DNA from: Ellagibacter isourolithinifaciens
Lineage (GTDB): Bacteria > Actinomycetota > Coriobacteriia > Coriobacteriales > Eggerthellaceae
DNA: 55,862 nt
Direction of reading: 5' to 3'
NCBI RefSeq assembly: GCF_008831035.1
Contig: NZ_WAJR01000012.1
Coordinates: forward strand, 1-55,862
This document shows, in pieces, positions 8,701 through 17,782 of the stretch. Position 1 is the stretch's first letter. Every line of letters starts with the position of its first letter. Position numbers and translations under genes: made by a program. The notes beneath the pieces are model-generated. The model had not been told where the DNA came from. It saw nothing but the letters and a program-made list of their open reading frames with translations, and made no database searches.

Positions 8701-11700
8701 GAGAAGATGAGGTCGCCCTTGGTCGTGTCGCTATCGGATACGGTCAAGGACCCATTCAGGTGATTTTCGAGGTTATCGTCCATGAAGGTGTAGGGAGACC
8801 CCGACTCGCTCGGCTTGCCGACGCCGAGCTTCTCGCTCATGTTGTCGATTGCGCGGGAGAACGTCCGCTGCGTTTCCCTGGCGATCGCTGCGTCTTGGGT
8901 CATTGCTTGATCAAACTGGATGAGGTCGGCTTTAAGCTCTTCCTCGGTTGTCCCTAAAGCCTCCGCCCAGGCTGCGATGTCCTCATCGGAAGGTAGTGAG
9001 GGCGTCTCAAGGCTCACGAATTCTCCTGTGTAGAAGCGTTTTTCGATGTTGGGAATCCAGTCATCTTCCGTCGGCTCGAACAGGCGGCCGGTGATGTCTT
9101 GAAAATTGGGCCGCAAGGCCTCGATGTCCGCGATGGCCGCCTGCACCTCGGCGCTGTTCGCGTCGTCGCGCGATTTCAGGGTATCGACAATCGCGCCGAG
9201 CATGGCGTCGGTCTGCTCGGCTATCGCCTCGGCTTCGCTGTTGCCGCCGTTTTTCATGTACTCTTCCTGAATCGCTGTCAGGTACGCCTGGCGCTCGCTT
9301 GCTTCCTGCTCGGCGCGCTCCTTGATGCGCTTCTGGTAATCCTCGTCATCGAGGTCGTCGAGGTTCGCTTTGTAGGAGAGGGAGAAGCTGCTGAAATGGT
9401 AGCTTTCGGGGATGAAAACGCCTGCCTGCTCTAGCTCTGAGGTCGCGGCGATGCTGGATCCCGAATAGGTGTCGAGGAAGTTAAGGTAGGCTTCATCGAC
9501 GTATTCGCCAGCAAAGCGTATCTCATCGCCCGAGCTTGACTTCAGGTTGAGCGGGACGAGCACGGTGTTCCCGTCTGCGCACTCAACGTACATCATGAGC
9601 ATCTTTTCTGCGTTGATGTCCTGTCCGTTGGTCTTCACCGTGACATCGAACGTCCAGTATGCACACTGGCTCGAAAGGAGCTGGTGCCGGACTGTCAGGT
9701 ATTCGTCGTTTTCCTTTCCTTCGGTGATTCGATTCTGGGTTTCCCCCTTGTTCGTGATCTTGAAGGACCATATTTGCGCTGCGGGGCGGTAAGCGCAGTT
9801 CGTGTAGTTGGTCGATTCTCCTGCTGCTATCTCGATCTTCACGTTGTCGCCGTGCAAAAGGCCGCTCGCTGTGTCCTCGGGGATATCGAACGAGATGTTT
9901 GCGCGGCCAAGGGAATTGGTGGTTCCCATTCCGACGCTCTGTCCGCCGATGAAGAGCTCGACGTCGGAATAGGGCGCGGCATATGCGGTGGCGATGTTTC
10001 CTGTCAGGGCCACGCAATCGCCTTGTACTTGGACGTAGGTTCCCAATGCCTGGAAGAAGAGATTGCCGATGTGGGTTGTGCGCCCGTTGTTGGATAGGGA
10101 AACGGGAATGGAGTACGATTTCTCCTTTTCCGGGGTAAGGGCGATATAGAGTGTATCGGACGTTACCTCCTGCGGGATATCGATGTAGAGGCATTCCTGC
10201 TGGCTGTCGACATATGCCTGACCGCCGTCTTTGAAGGCGGCGCTGGCGGAAGCGGAAGAGTAGTCCGAGGAGGAGATATCGAGCGAGATGCGAGCGCCTG
10301 CCCACTCTTCTATCTCGAAGTTGACCTCGACGATCGTTTCTAAACCGACGACGATCGCGCTCGTGGGCACCTTCGTGCTTGCTGATTTAATGCCCATCTT
10401 CGCGAGCGCATACTGCATATCGAAGTCAGGGACACCGAGCTCGACATGCGTCGTTTCATCGTCGTTGACCTCGACAGTCGTTTGCGCATAAGGGACGCCA
10501 AGCCCGTCGATCGAGCGAAGCTTCGGCGCACTGAACTCTGTGTCGGTTGGTTTGAAGGCGACAATCGTGTAGGTGCCTTGCTTTAATTTCCCAGTTTGCG
10601 CAATCCAGCTTGGGCCGGTTTGGCTGCTTTGCCAGCTGACCGAGGAGTAGTCGTCGAAGACGCAACGAGAATTCTCGTCGATGCCATCGAAGACCATGAC
10701 GTGACTTCGACCGATAAACGATGCGTTGGTGGTGATGGCGACGTCTCCCCACGAGGGGAGGGTTGCCTTGAAGCCTCCCAACTCCGCATCGTATTCGGCG
10801 ACCGCGGACGAGAGTTTAAGCGAGTCGTCGGGCACGATTTCCAAGGAGAGCTGGTCGAGGATTCCCGTTTCGCCGGCAAGGGCTTCGGATAGGACGAGCC
10901 TGCCGCCTTGAATCTCATAGTCTCCGTTTTCTCCGCAGGTCAGATTAACGCCGTTGCGCTTTAGGGTATATGAGAGCTTCGATTGGTCCGTGATGGCGGC
11001 GAGCGTGTCGTTGCCGTATTCGTCCTTCTGGCCCGTCTTCTGCGTGATGCTCAGGGTGAAGGAGCGAGTTGCGGGAACTTCCTTAAAAGTGTCGGCAGAA
11101 ATCGTGCCGAGGTTCCAGGCGCCTTGCATAAGCGATGCCGATCTGCCGAACGTCGCTTCGTAATACCCGGGGATGCGAATGGACACGACGGCTTCGACTG
11201 CCTGAAGAGCGCTATTGCATAAGAACGTGCCGTCGTCGTTTAACGTGATAGGGGTGGTTTCCCCTTGCTCGAGCGTAATCGCGATATCCTGCGCGCTTAC
11301 GCCGGCAGGAAGCTCGATTGCTCCCTCGATGGCGACCTTGTCGATCCAAACGTAGTGGTAGATATTGCCGCTGTGGCTTTGCGAGAGCCGGTAAGGATCT
11401 GATTCGGTGCCGTCCGACTTGTATTTATAGGCGTAGATGGTCGTCCCTTCGTCGAAGGGGCAGCCGGGGGTCTCGCCGTCTGAAGATTTGTCACCGAAGC
11501 GGATGTCGGAATTGTCAAGCCTCACGTTGAGGGCCCCGCAATACGAAAATGCCCCGCCGTCAAGATATTTGAGCGACGACGGGAGTGCGATCATCTCTTG
11601 CCCGGCCAAGGTGCCACAGCTCTGAAACGCTCCATACCCAATCTCCTCGATGCCGTTTCCTTGCGCGTCGGTTTCGAAGGTGAGGGACGAGAGGCGGGGG

Positions 11701-12569
11701 AACGTGCCGTCCTGCTTGAAGCTGCTTTCGCCGAGCGACTTCACGAAGCTGGGGATCGTGAGGGACTCGATTTGGTTGTACTCAAACGCCCCATAGCTCA
11801 TGTACACGTCATAGCTGCCGTCGAAGACAGCGCTCAGATCGAGCGAGGTGAGGCCAGCATCGCCTTCTGCGAAGACCACATCTTGTTCGGTGCCGTCAAC
11901 GGTGTTGGAGTAACCGTGCTCCACGCGTCCGTAGACTTCTGCTGGGTGAGGGGGATCCGGTGCGCTCCATCCGCACTCGAAGCTCCATCCTGGCTGGTCC
12001 CAATAACCGTTATCCTCGATGAGCGTGCCTGCCCACTTCTTGATTCCCTCGCAGCCGGTGGACGTTTTCCACAGGGTGGCGTTTAGGCCGGGGTAGGACG
12101 TCTCGTCGTACTTCTCGTAGTTCGGGAAATTGGCGACAGGCTGCGCGTTTGCCTCTGCTTTGAAAGGGTTTGGGCCGATTCCGGTATCCCCCTTTGGGAT
12201 GATGGGGTCGGCCTCTTCCGGGGTTACGCCCGCTTCGGATGCGACACCTTCCCCAGCTGCTTGGGCGGAGCCATCGGCGGATGCGTTGCCTTCGCCGGTT
12301 GTCGAAGCTCCCTCCTCGCCCTCGTTTTGGCTGGCTAGGCTGATTTGGCTGTCGTATCCGAATGAGTTTTCGGGAATGGCGACCTTGCCAAGGGGGGAGG
12401 GCTCGCTTGGCGCTGCTTCTTGCTGGGCGTTCTCCGGTTCGCCGCTTCCCGCTTGGACGTCGTCGGCAAACCCTATGCCGGGCCACATGCTCGCGACGAG
12501 CAAAAGGGAGAGCGCCGAGGCTCCGATTTTGGCAAGGGGCCGGGAGTGTCTTCTTCTCTTCTGCGGCAT
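5754..12569 (-). CDS. Giant secreted SLH-domain surface protein with BspA-like repeats
   Basis: 2271 residues. The start was placed at MPQKRRR because GGAGAGGAG lies just upstream; an in-frame ATG 14 codons earlier lacks a site. Residues 1-35 are a signal peptide (Arg-rich head, hydrophobic core, GFA cleavage). An acidic Ala/Glu/Gly/Ser linker reaches about residue 140, then BspA-type leucine-rich repeats (YGAFEYNQIESLTIP, GYGAFQSCGTL, GGAFSYCGALNVRL) to about 340. Several Ig-like and carboxypeptidase-regulatory-like beta domains follow, with a Glu/Ala-rich helical block near the middle, then a chitobiase-type SIYYTTNDT domain and a Pro linker. The last 200 residues are three SLH modules (VFPDVDYSEWYGDAV, then ITGF and VTGY blocks), which normally bind pyruvylated cell-wall polymer. 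Likely cell-surface adhesin or scaffold; ligand unknown. Confidence 0.88.
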   Translation of the reverse strand: MPQKRRRHSRPLAKIGASALSLLLVASMWPGIGFADDVQAGSGEPENAQQEAAPSEPSPLGKVAIPENSFGYDSQISLASQNEGEEGASTTGEGNASADGSAQAAGEGVASEAGVTPEEADPIIPKGDTGIGPNPFKAEANAQPVANFPNYEKYDETSYPGLNATLWKTSTGCEGIKKWAGTLIEDNGYWDQPGWSFECGWSAPDPPHPAEVYGRVEHGYSNTVDGTEQDVVFAEGDAGLTSLDLSAVFDGSYDVYMSYGAFEYNQIESLTIPSFVKSLGESSFKQDGTFPRLSSLTFETDAQGNGIEEIGYGAFQSCGTLAGQEMIALPSSLKYLDGGAFSYCGALNVRLDNSDIRFGDKSSDGETPGCPFDEGTTIYAYKYKSDGTESDPYRLSQSHSGNIYHYVWIDKVAIEGAIELPAGVSAQDIAITLEQGETTPITLNDDGTFLCNSALQAVEAVVSIRIPGYYEATFGRSASLMQGAWNLGTISADTFKEVPATRSFTLSITQKTGQKDEYGNDTLAAITDQSKLSYTLKRNGVNLTCGENGDYEIQGGRLVLSEALAGETGILDQLSLEIVPDDSLKLSSAVAEYDAELGGFKATLPSWGDVAITTNASFIGRSHVMVFDGIDENSRCVFDDYSSVSWQSSQTGPSWIAQTGKLKQGTYTIVAFKPTDTEFSAPKLRSIDGLGVPYAQTTVEVNDDETTHVELGVPDFDMQYALAKMGIKSASTKVPTSAIVVGLETIVEVNFEIEEWAGARISLDISSSDYSSASASAAFKDGGQAYVDSQQECLYIDIPQEVTSDTLYIALTPEKEKSYSIPVSLSNNGRTTHIGNLFFQALGTYVQVQGDCVALTGNIATAYAAPYSDVELFIGGQSVGMGTTNSLGRANISFDIPEDTASGLLHGDNVKIEIAAGESTNYTNCAYRPAAQIWSFKITNKGETQNRITEGKENDEYLTVRHQLLSSQCAYWTFDVTVKTNGQDINAEKMLMMYVECADGNTVLVPLNLKSSSGDEIRFAGEYVDEAYLNFLDTYSGSSIAATSELEQAGVFIPESYHFSSFSLSYKANLDDLDDEDYQKRIKERAEQEASERQAYLTAIQEEYMKNGGNSEAEAIAEQTDAMLGAIVDTLKSRDDANSAEVQAAIADIEALRPNFQDITGRLFEPTEDDWIPNIEKRFYTGEFVSLETPSLPSDEDIAAWAEALGTTEEELKADLIQFDQAMTQDAAIARETQRTFSRAIDNMSEKLGVGKPSESGSPYTFMDDNLENHLNGSLTVSDSDTTKGDLIFSSTQGRFTGEMFVTDSQRNGTGGKTPGIFTGFSTRVTETAPEGVSASPGTRGISLEGKPGDNTRVSSYTADFDANHEHHDGAVVDALWGAGLNVIGAGLDEISQPAGEWAASKLVGKVLPNQLFLSRHIVNWNPIINKINTYSNLNLARIEAQTTASAASISQQIQGSISAIALAGNIVGMNRTTDSWCSSMSELGDIESDIEQINSWILYYKQVNPCDSDCTRCLNALFAERDAAEKYRDYVKAEDDHNWFDIKTNLWSSFLNAAASACSISSYSAGTGKVAGVMNKGFVALDVTSTSVHLYRAPWMDAAKNEYLEAKAYRESVCKSTKKKIQDEKEEIARLRSLIDWDRFYGSKIIIDPSGIVYEGVTSNTVEGATATIYHADDAQGTGAAPWNATDYEQVSPQVTRADGCFQWNVPTGYYQVRVTKDGYTAAQTEWLRVLPIRTGLEIPLVSTAAPEVSAVRAYPDRVELEFSQYMKTSSKVSIDGLGDAVRDTTWSGVETSPEGVELANMLTIYLSEPLEEGATITLTLQGAESYNGQMLGGQSGWTQDLTVAKHPAKLFANYENAISVQSGETANVVVNVAYADGSPVEMQGVTVTIGSDSIATLSGAQAGSREIHLTTDAEGKATFLLTGDLPGLTQLAISADGTPLSKTLDVRTTSEEGQPTRPTAEIASFTFGPTSPKENSATVPMGSMLILSTPTEGASIYYTTNDTCPCKPEGSRKLYTGPIPVNSSAKYRIAAYKDGMSFDNYSERLNLTLTVVNSGPVTPPTPDPPDVPVFPDVDYSEWYGDAVTFIASKGLITGYTDGPQAGLFGIGDTLTRAQFATILWRNACPDEYATYDPTTAVDTTGIEGSASGMYYTAAANWAVREGIITGFEQPDGTFDFAADKPVSFEQMTTIIARTYASLNDPAAEGDLSAFVDGDEASEWSFRALAWAHGRGLVTGYDEPDGKYLRPGEPVKRERAAMVLMRAFQLGIMG

Positions 12570-12842
12570 GATTGCTCCTCTCCGAGAACGTTCGCGCGTG
12601 GTCCTGCTCATACATAATCAAGTTTGCCTTGACAGGCATCAGGCGGGAAGGTTCGTCTATGCGAACCAGGCGTTCTTGCAAACCTCTGAGCTGGCGGTAT
12701 TCAGAAATAGGAAAATGACGGGAAGTGGGTGCGGCTTGACTCGGGGTTCTCATAGACTTATAGGAAGCTAATGAGTATCTCCGACGATCGAGGCGCCAGT
12801 TGCGGATAGCATCCCCGTCCTTCCTCGATATTCGCTCGCCAT

Positions 12843-12851
12843 TGGTATAAT
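12843..12851 (+). promoter_or_regulatory. Extended -10 promoter of the LuxR-family gene
   Basis: TGGTATAAT at 12843-12851 is a perfect extended -10 (TG-N-TATAAT), 41 bases before the start codon at 12893. No good -35 is visible, which extended -10 promoters do not need. The 12570-12892 region is otherwise the divergent control region of the SLH and regulator genes. Confidence 0.6.
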
Positions 12852-12892
12852 GGGGAAGCAGTTTTCAACTATCGCCTCGCGCACAGGAGCTC

Positions 12893-14329
12893 ATGACCGC
12901 CAGCCTCAAAACACATGCTTGGGAATTGATGGCGCTTGCCCTGTTCTACTTCGTCTTTCTCGGCGGTGAGTACTTCTTCGATGCGACGCTCGCCAGCTTC
13001 ATGTCCCCGGCCGATGTCGTTTTGAACCAGGGCATGATACTCGGCGCGAGCGCTGTGGGCTTTTGCTGTTTCGAGCCTTTTTCCCGAACGCCGCGAAGGG
13101 TGCGTTTGAGTTGCTCGATTGCGTCTATGGTTGTGGGATTTGGCGGCATCGCTGTCCTATTCGCCCAGCCTAGCCTGCTGTTGATGCAGGTCATCGGTGT
13201 GATTTGCTTCTATTTGCTGGGAGTCTTGGGAGGAGCTGTCCATTGGGCGGCGTCTCGCAAGATTGCGGGGTTCGATCATGCCGCGTTGCTGGTTGGGATT
13301 GCCTACGCCGCGGGAATCGCCATGCAGTTCGTCGCCAACGCGGCGTTCTCGGATCGCCTTGCGGCATCGATCGCCCTCGCCGTCGGCGCGGCTGCGCTCT
13401 TTGCGGTTTGCCGCCGATGCTTTGCGAGCGGATGCTGCGACGGTGCGACCCAGGCCACGGATGAGCCGATGTCAAGCGGGCGGGATGCTCATAGCGATCT
13501 GGGCGGGAAAAACGCGCCGAACGCGTTAGGCGCGCGAGCGACTTGCCCAAGCGCTTCCCTTCGGGGCGCCCTCTGGCTTTCGGTAATCGTGGCGCTCGTC
13601 TCGCTCATGTTCGTAACGCTCGACAACATCGTTACGCTCGCGGACGCCGGTGGGGATCTTGACGTGGGAAGCTGGCCAAGGCTTCTCCTTGCGGTAAGCG
13701 CCATCGCGGCTGGTGCGCTATTCGATATACGGCAGCGCCGCTATATGAACTTCATCATGTTCTGCGTGCTTCTGCTCTCGACCATCGCCATCTTGGCGGC
13801 TGAAACGAGCGGCGGCCTGTTCTGGGGACTTGTCCTGTTCTACCTCGCTTCCGGCTTCTTCGTCACCTATTTCACGGCGAGTTTCATGCTTATGGCGCCG
13901 AAAACGCGGCGGCCTGCCCTGTGGGCGGGAATGGGCCGCGCGATCAACAACGCTTGCGCTTTCGTGATAGTCGCGCCTTCCCTCGCCCTTATCCAGACGG
14001 GGGGCCTCATCCTCATGATCGCGGTCTGCATAGTTTTGTTCGTGGCGATTATCGTTGTGTTTTTCGCGTCGGGGGCATTTCGCTTGGACGCGGCGCTTGA
14101 AGAGGAGGCGCGTTCTGCGGTCGACCTGGCGGCGTTCGTGGAGGAATACGGCTTGACGCCGCGCGAGGCCGAGGTGCTTGTTCTTGTCACCGCCGACGAG
14201 CGGGCTCTCAAGGAAATTGCATCCGAAATGGATATCTCACTCCGCATGCTGCAAAAACACCTAACTTCCATCTACAAGAAGACCGATACGCAAACACGAG
14301 CCGGCCTGACGAAGAAGTTCCTGACATAG
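12893..14329 (+). CDS. LuxR-family regulator with 12-segment membrane domain
   Basis: 478 residues. About 400 residues of alternating hydrophobic helices, in MFS-like arrangement with roughly 12 segments and a polar mid loop (about residues 175-220), are followed by a C-terminal LuxR/FixJ-type DNA-binding domain. There YGLTPREAEVLVLV opens the domain and IASEMDISLRMLQKHLTSIYKK is the recognition region. No receiver domain is present, so signal sensing is likely through the membrane part; the ligand is unknown. This architecture is known to be expanded in Eggerthellaceae, often beside genes they control. The divergent SLH gene is the obvious candidate target (inference). Confidence 0.88.
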   Translation: MTASLKTHAWELMALALFYFVFLGGEYFFDATLASFMSPADVVLNQGMILGASAVGFCCFEPFSRTPRRVRLSCSIASMVVGFGGIAVLFAQPSLLLMQVIGVICFYLLGVLGGAVHWAASRKIAGFDHAALLVGIAYAAGIAMQFVANAAFSDRLAASIALAVGAAALFAVCRRCFASGCCDGATQATDEPMSSGRDAHSDLGGKNAPNALGARATCPSASLRGALWLSVIVALVSLMFVTLDNIVTLADAGGDLDVGSWPRLLLAVSAIAAGALFDIRQRRYMNFIMFCVLLLSTIAILAAETSGGLFWGLVLFYLASGFFVTYFTASFMLMAPKTRRPALWAGMGRAINNACAFVIVAPSLALIQTGGLILMIAVCIVLFVAIIVVFFASGAFRLDAALEEEARSAVDLAAFVEEYGLTPREAEVLVLVTADERALKEIASEMDISLRMLQKHLTSIYKKTDTQTRAGLTKKFLT

Positions 14330-14569
14330 CTTTTGCTCGCAGTTGTCTTCGGTATCGAAAAAGAGGCGGCGAGGCGAGCCTGATCTGGCGGCTGCCGTTT
14401 CCCCTTGATGTCCCTCGCGCCTTTCTTCGAGGCTTCTCCTTCGATTGCATCGGGGAGATGGCGGCGATGCGCTTTCTGTTGCGCCTCTCTCGGTTACGCC
14501 CTGGTAACGGGCGCGCGGCTTTGTCATGCCGATGTCCTATAGTGGGACCGACCGAGAAAGGAGCAACCG

Positions 14570-15463
14570 ATGCAGCGAGGGTATTTCAAGATGGCATGGA
14601 GCGACATCACGCAGTCGCCGCATTGGGTGACGCGCATTCTCCTTTTGGCGCTTTTATCCTTCATCCCCGTGTTCGGTTGGATTGTGATCGCGGGCTATCT
14701 GTGGGGATGGGCGCGCGATATGGCGTGGGGCGTGCACGCCCCGCTTCCTGAAAGAATCTTCGAGAACGCCGATGGGACGCTGTATTCGCGAGGTTTCTTT
14801 GCGGCAGTGATCGCTGTGGTGTGCGCTGTGGTGATGAGCGTGCTCCAGAGCGCGGGTGGCCTGATTTCGTCGGGAAGTTTCGCTGGTTCGGCGTTCGTCT
14901 GGGGAGACATCCACTCGATTTACCAGACGGTTGCGCCCCTCGGCTTGGTGTCGGGGCTTTTGTCGTTGTTCTCGTTTGCCGTGCTGTGCGCGGTTTCGTT
15001 CATCGTCACCCTGTTCAAGTGGGTCGGCACGATGCGGATGTCGATTTACGGACGCCTCTCTGCGGGCTTCCAGGTTTCGCGAATTTGGGCGATGATGCGC
15101 CACGATTTCAAGGGAATCCTTCGCATACTCGGCATGTGGCTGATCGTCTCGTTCGTCGTGGGCGTCGCCATTGCCCTTGCGATCTCCGTCGTGATCTTCG
15201 CTGGCATCCTCTGCGTGTCGTTTTTCGCGAACATGGGGGCTTCTGCGAGCGACGCCTCGTTCTTGCTCATCGTGGCGGCAGCGATGATTTTGATACTGGT
15301 CGCTTTGGCGATCGCTCTGCTCGCAGCGTTTCTCGGCGTGCTGGCCTGCGCCCTCGCCATACGTGCAGTGGGGCACTGGACTTGCCAGTTCGATGTTGCG
15401 AACTGGCGCGGGCAGGACGACCCGATGCCGTTCGAGCTCAAGGGCGCTCAGACTAAGGGATAA
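14570..15463 (+). CDS. DUF4013-type integral membrane protein
   Basis: 297 residues with an N-terminal helix (LLLALLSFIPVFGWIVIAGYLWGWARDMAWG) and about five further membrane segments. The motif GYLWGWARDMAWG followed by LPE is typical of DUF4013 proteins, whose function is unknown; most are small membrane proteins thought to shape or protect the envelope. GAGAAAGGAG gives a clear ribosome-binding site. It stands alone, convergent with the metal operon and separated from it by a hairpin. Confidence 0.8.
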   Translation: MQRGYFKMAWSDITQSPHWVTRILLLALLSFIPVFGWIVIAGYLWGWARDMAWGVHAPLPERIFENADGTLYSRGFFAAVIAVVCAVVMSVLQSAGGLISSGSFAGSAFVWGDIHSIYQTVAPLGLVSGLLSLFSFAVLCAVSFIVTLFKWVGTMRMSIYGRLSAGFQVSRIWAMMRHDFKGILRILGMWLIVSFVVGVAIALAISVVIFAGILCVSFFANMGASASDASFLLIVAAAMILILVALAIALLAAFLGVLACALAIRAVGHWTCQFDVANWRGQDDPMPFELKGAQTKG

Positions 15464-15470
15464 CTTTGCA

Positions 15471-15504
15471 GGCGCGGGATGCCCCCGAGGGTACCCGCGC
15501 CTGG
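15471..15504. terminator. Hairpin between convergent DUF4013 and ATPase genes
   Basis: GGCGCGGG near 15473 pairs with CCCGCGCC near 15496, with a GC-rich loop that can pair further. It lies between two convergent stop codons and could end both transcripts, although no strong U tract follows. Confidence 0.55.
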
Positions 15505-15529
15505 TTGAGTTGCTGAACTGCTTTGGTTC

Positions 15530-17443
15530 CTAAATGTTCTTCACGCTCATGCAGCGCATCGCGTTCAGGATGGCGATGATAGCGACGCCCACGTCGGCGA
15601 ACACGGCGAGCCACATGTTGGCGATGCCGAGCGCAGCCAAGATGAGCACGATGAGCTTCACTCCCAGTGCGAAGATGATGTTCTGCCAGGCGATGCCCAT
15701 TGTCTTGCGCGCGATGCGAATGGCGCGTGCGATATTGGAAGGCTTGTCGTCCATGAGCACGATGTCGGCGGCCTCGATGGCGGCATCCGAGCCCATCGCC
15801 CCCATGGCGATGCCGATATCGGCGCGCGTGAGCACCGGCGCGTCGTTGATGCCGTCGCCCACGAACGCAAGCGTGCCCTTGCTCGATGTGCCGCTGATGA
15901 GCCGCTCGACTTCCTCGACCTTGTTCTGCGGGAGAAGCGAGGCGCGGTATTCGTCGATTCCGAGCTTCTCGGCGACGGCGCGCGCAACGTCGTCGCGGTC
16001 GCCGGTGAGCATGACGGTACGCTTCACTCCGGCCGCCTTCAAGCTTGCGATGGCCTCCGCGGCGTCGTCTTTCACGACGTCGGCGATGACGATGTGGCCG
16101 ATGTAGGAACCGTCGAGTGAGACATGCAGGATGGTTCCCGTAAGCTCGCACTCGTGCCAGGCGACGTTGTCGGCCATCATGAGCTTCTCGTTGCCAACGG
16201 CGATGATGTGCTCGTCGACCTGGGCGCGAACGCCATGCCCGCTTTCTTCCTTGACGTCTTTGATGCGCGCGCGGTCGATTTCGCCCGCGTAGGCGGCCTT
16301 CACCGACAATGCGATGGGATGGTCGGAGTACGTCTCGGCATATGCGGCGAAGGAAAGGACGAGATCGGGATCGACGTCCGCCTCCGCATGGACGGCGACA
16401 ACGTTGAAGGTGCCGTTGGTGAGCGTGCCCGTCTTGTCGAAGACGACGGTCTCGGCCTTGGCGAGGGTCTCAAGGTAGTTAGCGCCCTTCACAAGGATGC
16501 CGCACTTCGAGGCGCCGCCGATGCCGCCGAAAAACGACAGCGGTACGGAGATAACGAGCGCGCAGGGGCAGCTCACGACAAGGAAGGTGAGCCCGCGCAA
16601 GATCCAATCCGACCAGGCGCCCGCGCCGAGAAGCGGCGGGACCACGGCGAGAATCAACGCCACGATGACGACGATCGGCGTGTAGTAGCGGGCGAATCGC
16701 GTGATGAAGTTCTCGGTGCGCGCCTTCTTCTCCGAGGCGTTTTCGACAAGCTCAAGGATGCGGCTGACCGTCGATTCGCCGAAGGGCTTCGTCGTGCGGA
16801 TGGTGAGCACACCAGTCAAGTTCACGCAGCCGGAGAATACCTCGGCGCTCTCCTCGACGACGCGCGGGACGGCCTCGCCGGTGAGTGCCGCGGTGTCGAG
16901 CTGGGACGCGCCTTTCACGATGACGCCATCGATGGGGATGCGCTCGCCCGCCTTCACGACGATCTCGTCGCCGACTTCCACCTCGTCAGGGTCGACCTCG
17001 ATAAGCTCGCCGTCCTGCATGATGTTCGCGTAGTCGGGCGCGATGTCCATCATATCGGCGATGGACTTGCGGCTTTTGCCGACGGCGTAGCTTTGGAATA
17101 GCTCGCCCACCTGGTAGAACAACATAACCGCGGCACCTTCTGCCATGTGCGGCCCCGTTTCAGGGAAAAACACCATGGCGAACGCGCCGACGGTCGCGAT
17201 GGTCATGAGGAGGTTCTCGTCGAAGACCTGGCCGTGGCCGATGTTCTTGACGGCTTTGATGACGACGTCGTAGCCGGCGATGAGGTAGGGGATGAGGAAG
17301 AGCGCGAACTCGAGGTAGACGGCGTTCGTCTCGCTGCCGAGCCACGCGCCAAGCGGGAGGAACTCCGTTGCCGCGAAGACAATGAAGAAGATGACGAGCG
17401 CGATGATGATGCGGCTGCGCCACTTGATCTGCTTTTTGTTCAT
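15530..17443 (-). CDS. Heavy-metal P1B-type ATPase (Zn/Cd/Pb exporter type)
   Basis: 637-residue metal-exporting ATPase of the inner membrane. Visible are the actuator TGEAVP, the transmembrane metal site CPC (residues 292-294), the phosphorylated Asp336 in DKTGT, the HP locus YSDHPIALS, and the hinge GDGINDAP. CPC with this HP region fits the Zn/Cd/Pb group rather than copper exporters, which usually have CPC plus other downstream signatures. It lacks the usual N-terminal metal-binding domain; that domain is encoded separately just upstream at 17510-17728. Third gene of the arsR-HMA-ATPase operon, 66 bp after the HMA gene. Confidence 0.92.
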   Translation of the reverse strand: MNKKQIKWRSRIIIALVIFFIVFAATEFLPLGAWLGSETNAVYLEFALFLIPYLIAGYDVVIKAVKNIGHGQVFDENLLMTIATVGAFAMVFFPETGPHMAEGAAVMLFYQVGELFQSYAVGKSRKSIADMMDIAPDYANIMQDGELIEVDPDEVEVGDEIVVKAGERIPIDGVIVKGASQLDTAALTGEAVPRVVEESAEVFSGCVNLTGVLTIRTTKPFGESTVSRILELVENASEKKARTENFITRFARYYTPIVVIVALILAVVPPLLGAGAWSDWILRGLTFLVVSCPCALVISVPLSFFGGIGGASKCGILVKGANYLETLAKAETVVFDKTGTLTNGTFNVVAVHAEADVDPDLVLSFAAYAETYSDHPIALSVKAAYAGEIDRARIKDVKEESGHGVRAQVDEHIIAVGNEKLMMADNVAWHECELTGTILHVSLDGSYIGHIVIADVVKDDAAEAIASLKAAGVKRTVMLTGDRDDVARAVAEKLGIDEYRASLLPQNKVEEVERLISGTSSKGTLAFVGDGINDAPVLTRADIGIAMGAMGSDAAIEAADIVLMDDKPSNIARAIRIARKTMGIAWQNIIFALGVKLIVLILAALGIANMWLAVFADVGVAIIAILNAMRCMSVKNI

Positions 17444-17509
17444 GGGTGATGGGCCTCTCGGTGTGGAGCTGCTTTGAAAGCGAGCGGGTCTGCTGCTTGG
17501 CTGCGCGAG

Positions 17510-17728
17510 CTAGCGGACGATGTTGCAGTCGGGTTCGAACTTGTGGATGGTTTTCTGCGCCTCGTCGAGGATTTCGTCGAAACGGGCATCGTCGGCTACG
17601 AGTGTCATCTTCTGCATCATGAAGTTGACGGTGCACTTCTCGACGCCGGGCATCTTGCTGATGGCGTCCTGCATCTTGGCGGCGCAATTGGCGCAATCGA
17701 GGTCTTCGAGCTTGAACGACTTACGCAT
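17510..17728 (-). CDS. Stand-alone HMA metal-binding protein
   Basis: 72 residues with the HMA fold: a beta strand FKLEDLDCANCAAKM carrying the metal-binding CxxC, helix, then VEKCTVNFMMQKMTLVADD. The DCANCA form (Asp before the first Cys) is common in Zn/Cd/Pb-binding HMA domains. It probably hands metal to the adjacent ATPase, whose own N-terminal domain is absent. The ribosome-binding site AAGGAAAGGA is strong. A copper chaperone is a less likely alternative given the neighbours. Confidence 0.9.
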   Translation of the reverse strand: MRKSFKLEDLDCANCAAKMQDAISKMPGVEKCTVNFMMQKMTLVADDARFDEILDEAQKTIHKFEPDCNIVR

Positions 17729-17782
17729 GGGGGGAGTCCTTTCCTTGGGGTTTATGTGAGCCGAAATTAGGTCGGTTCCTTA

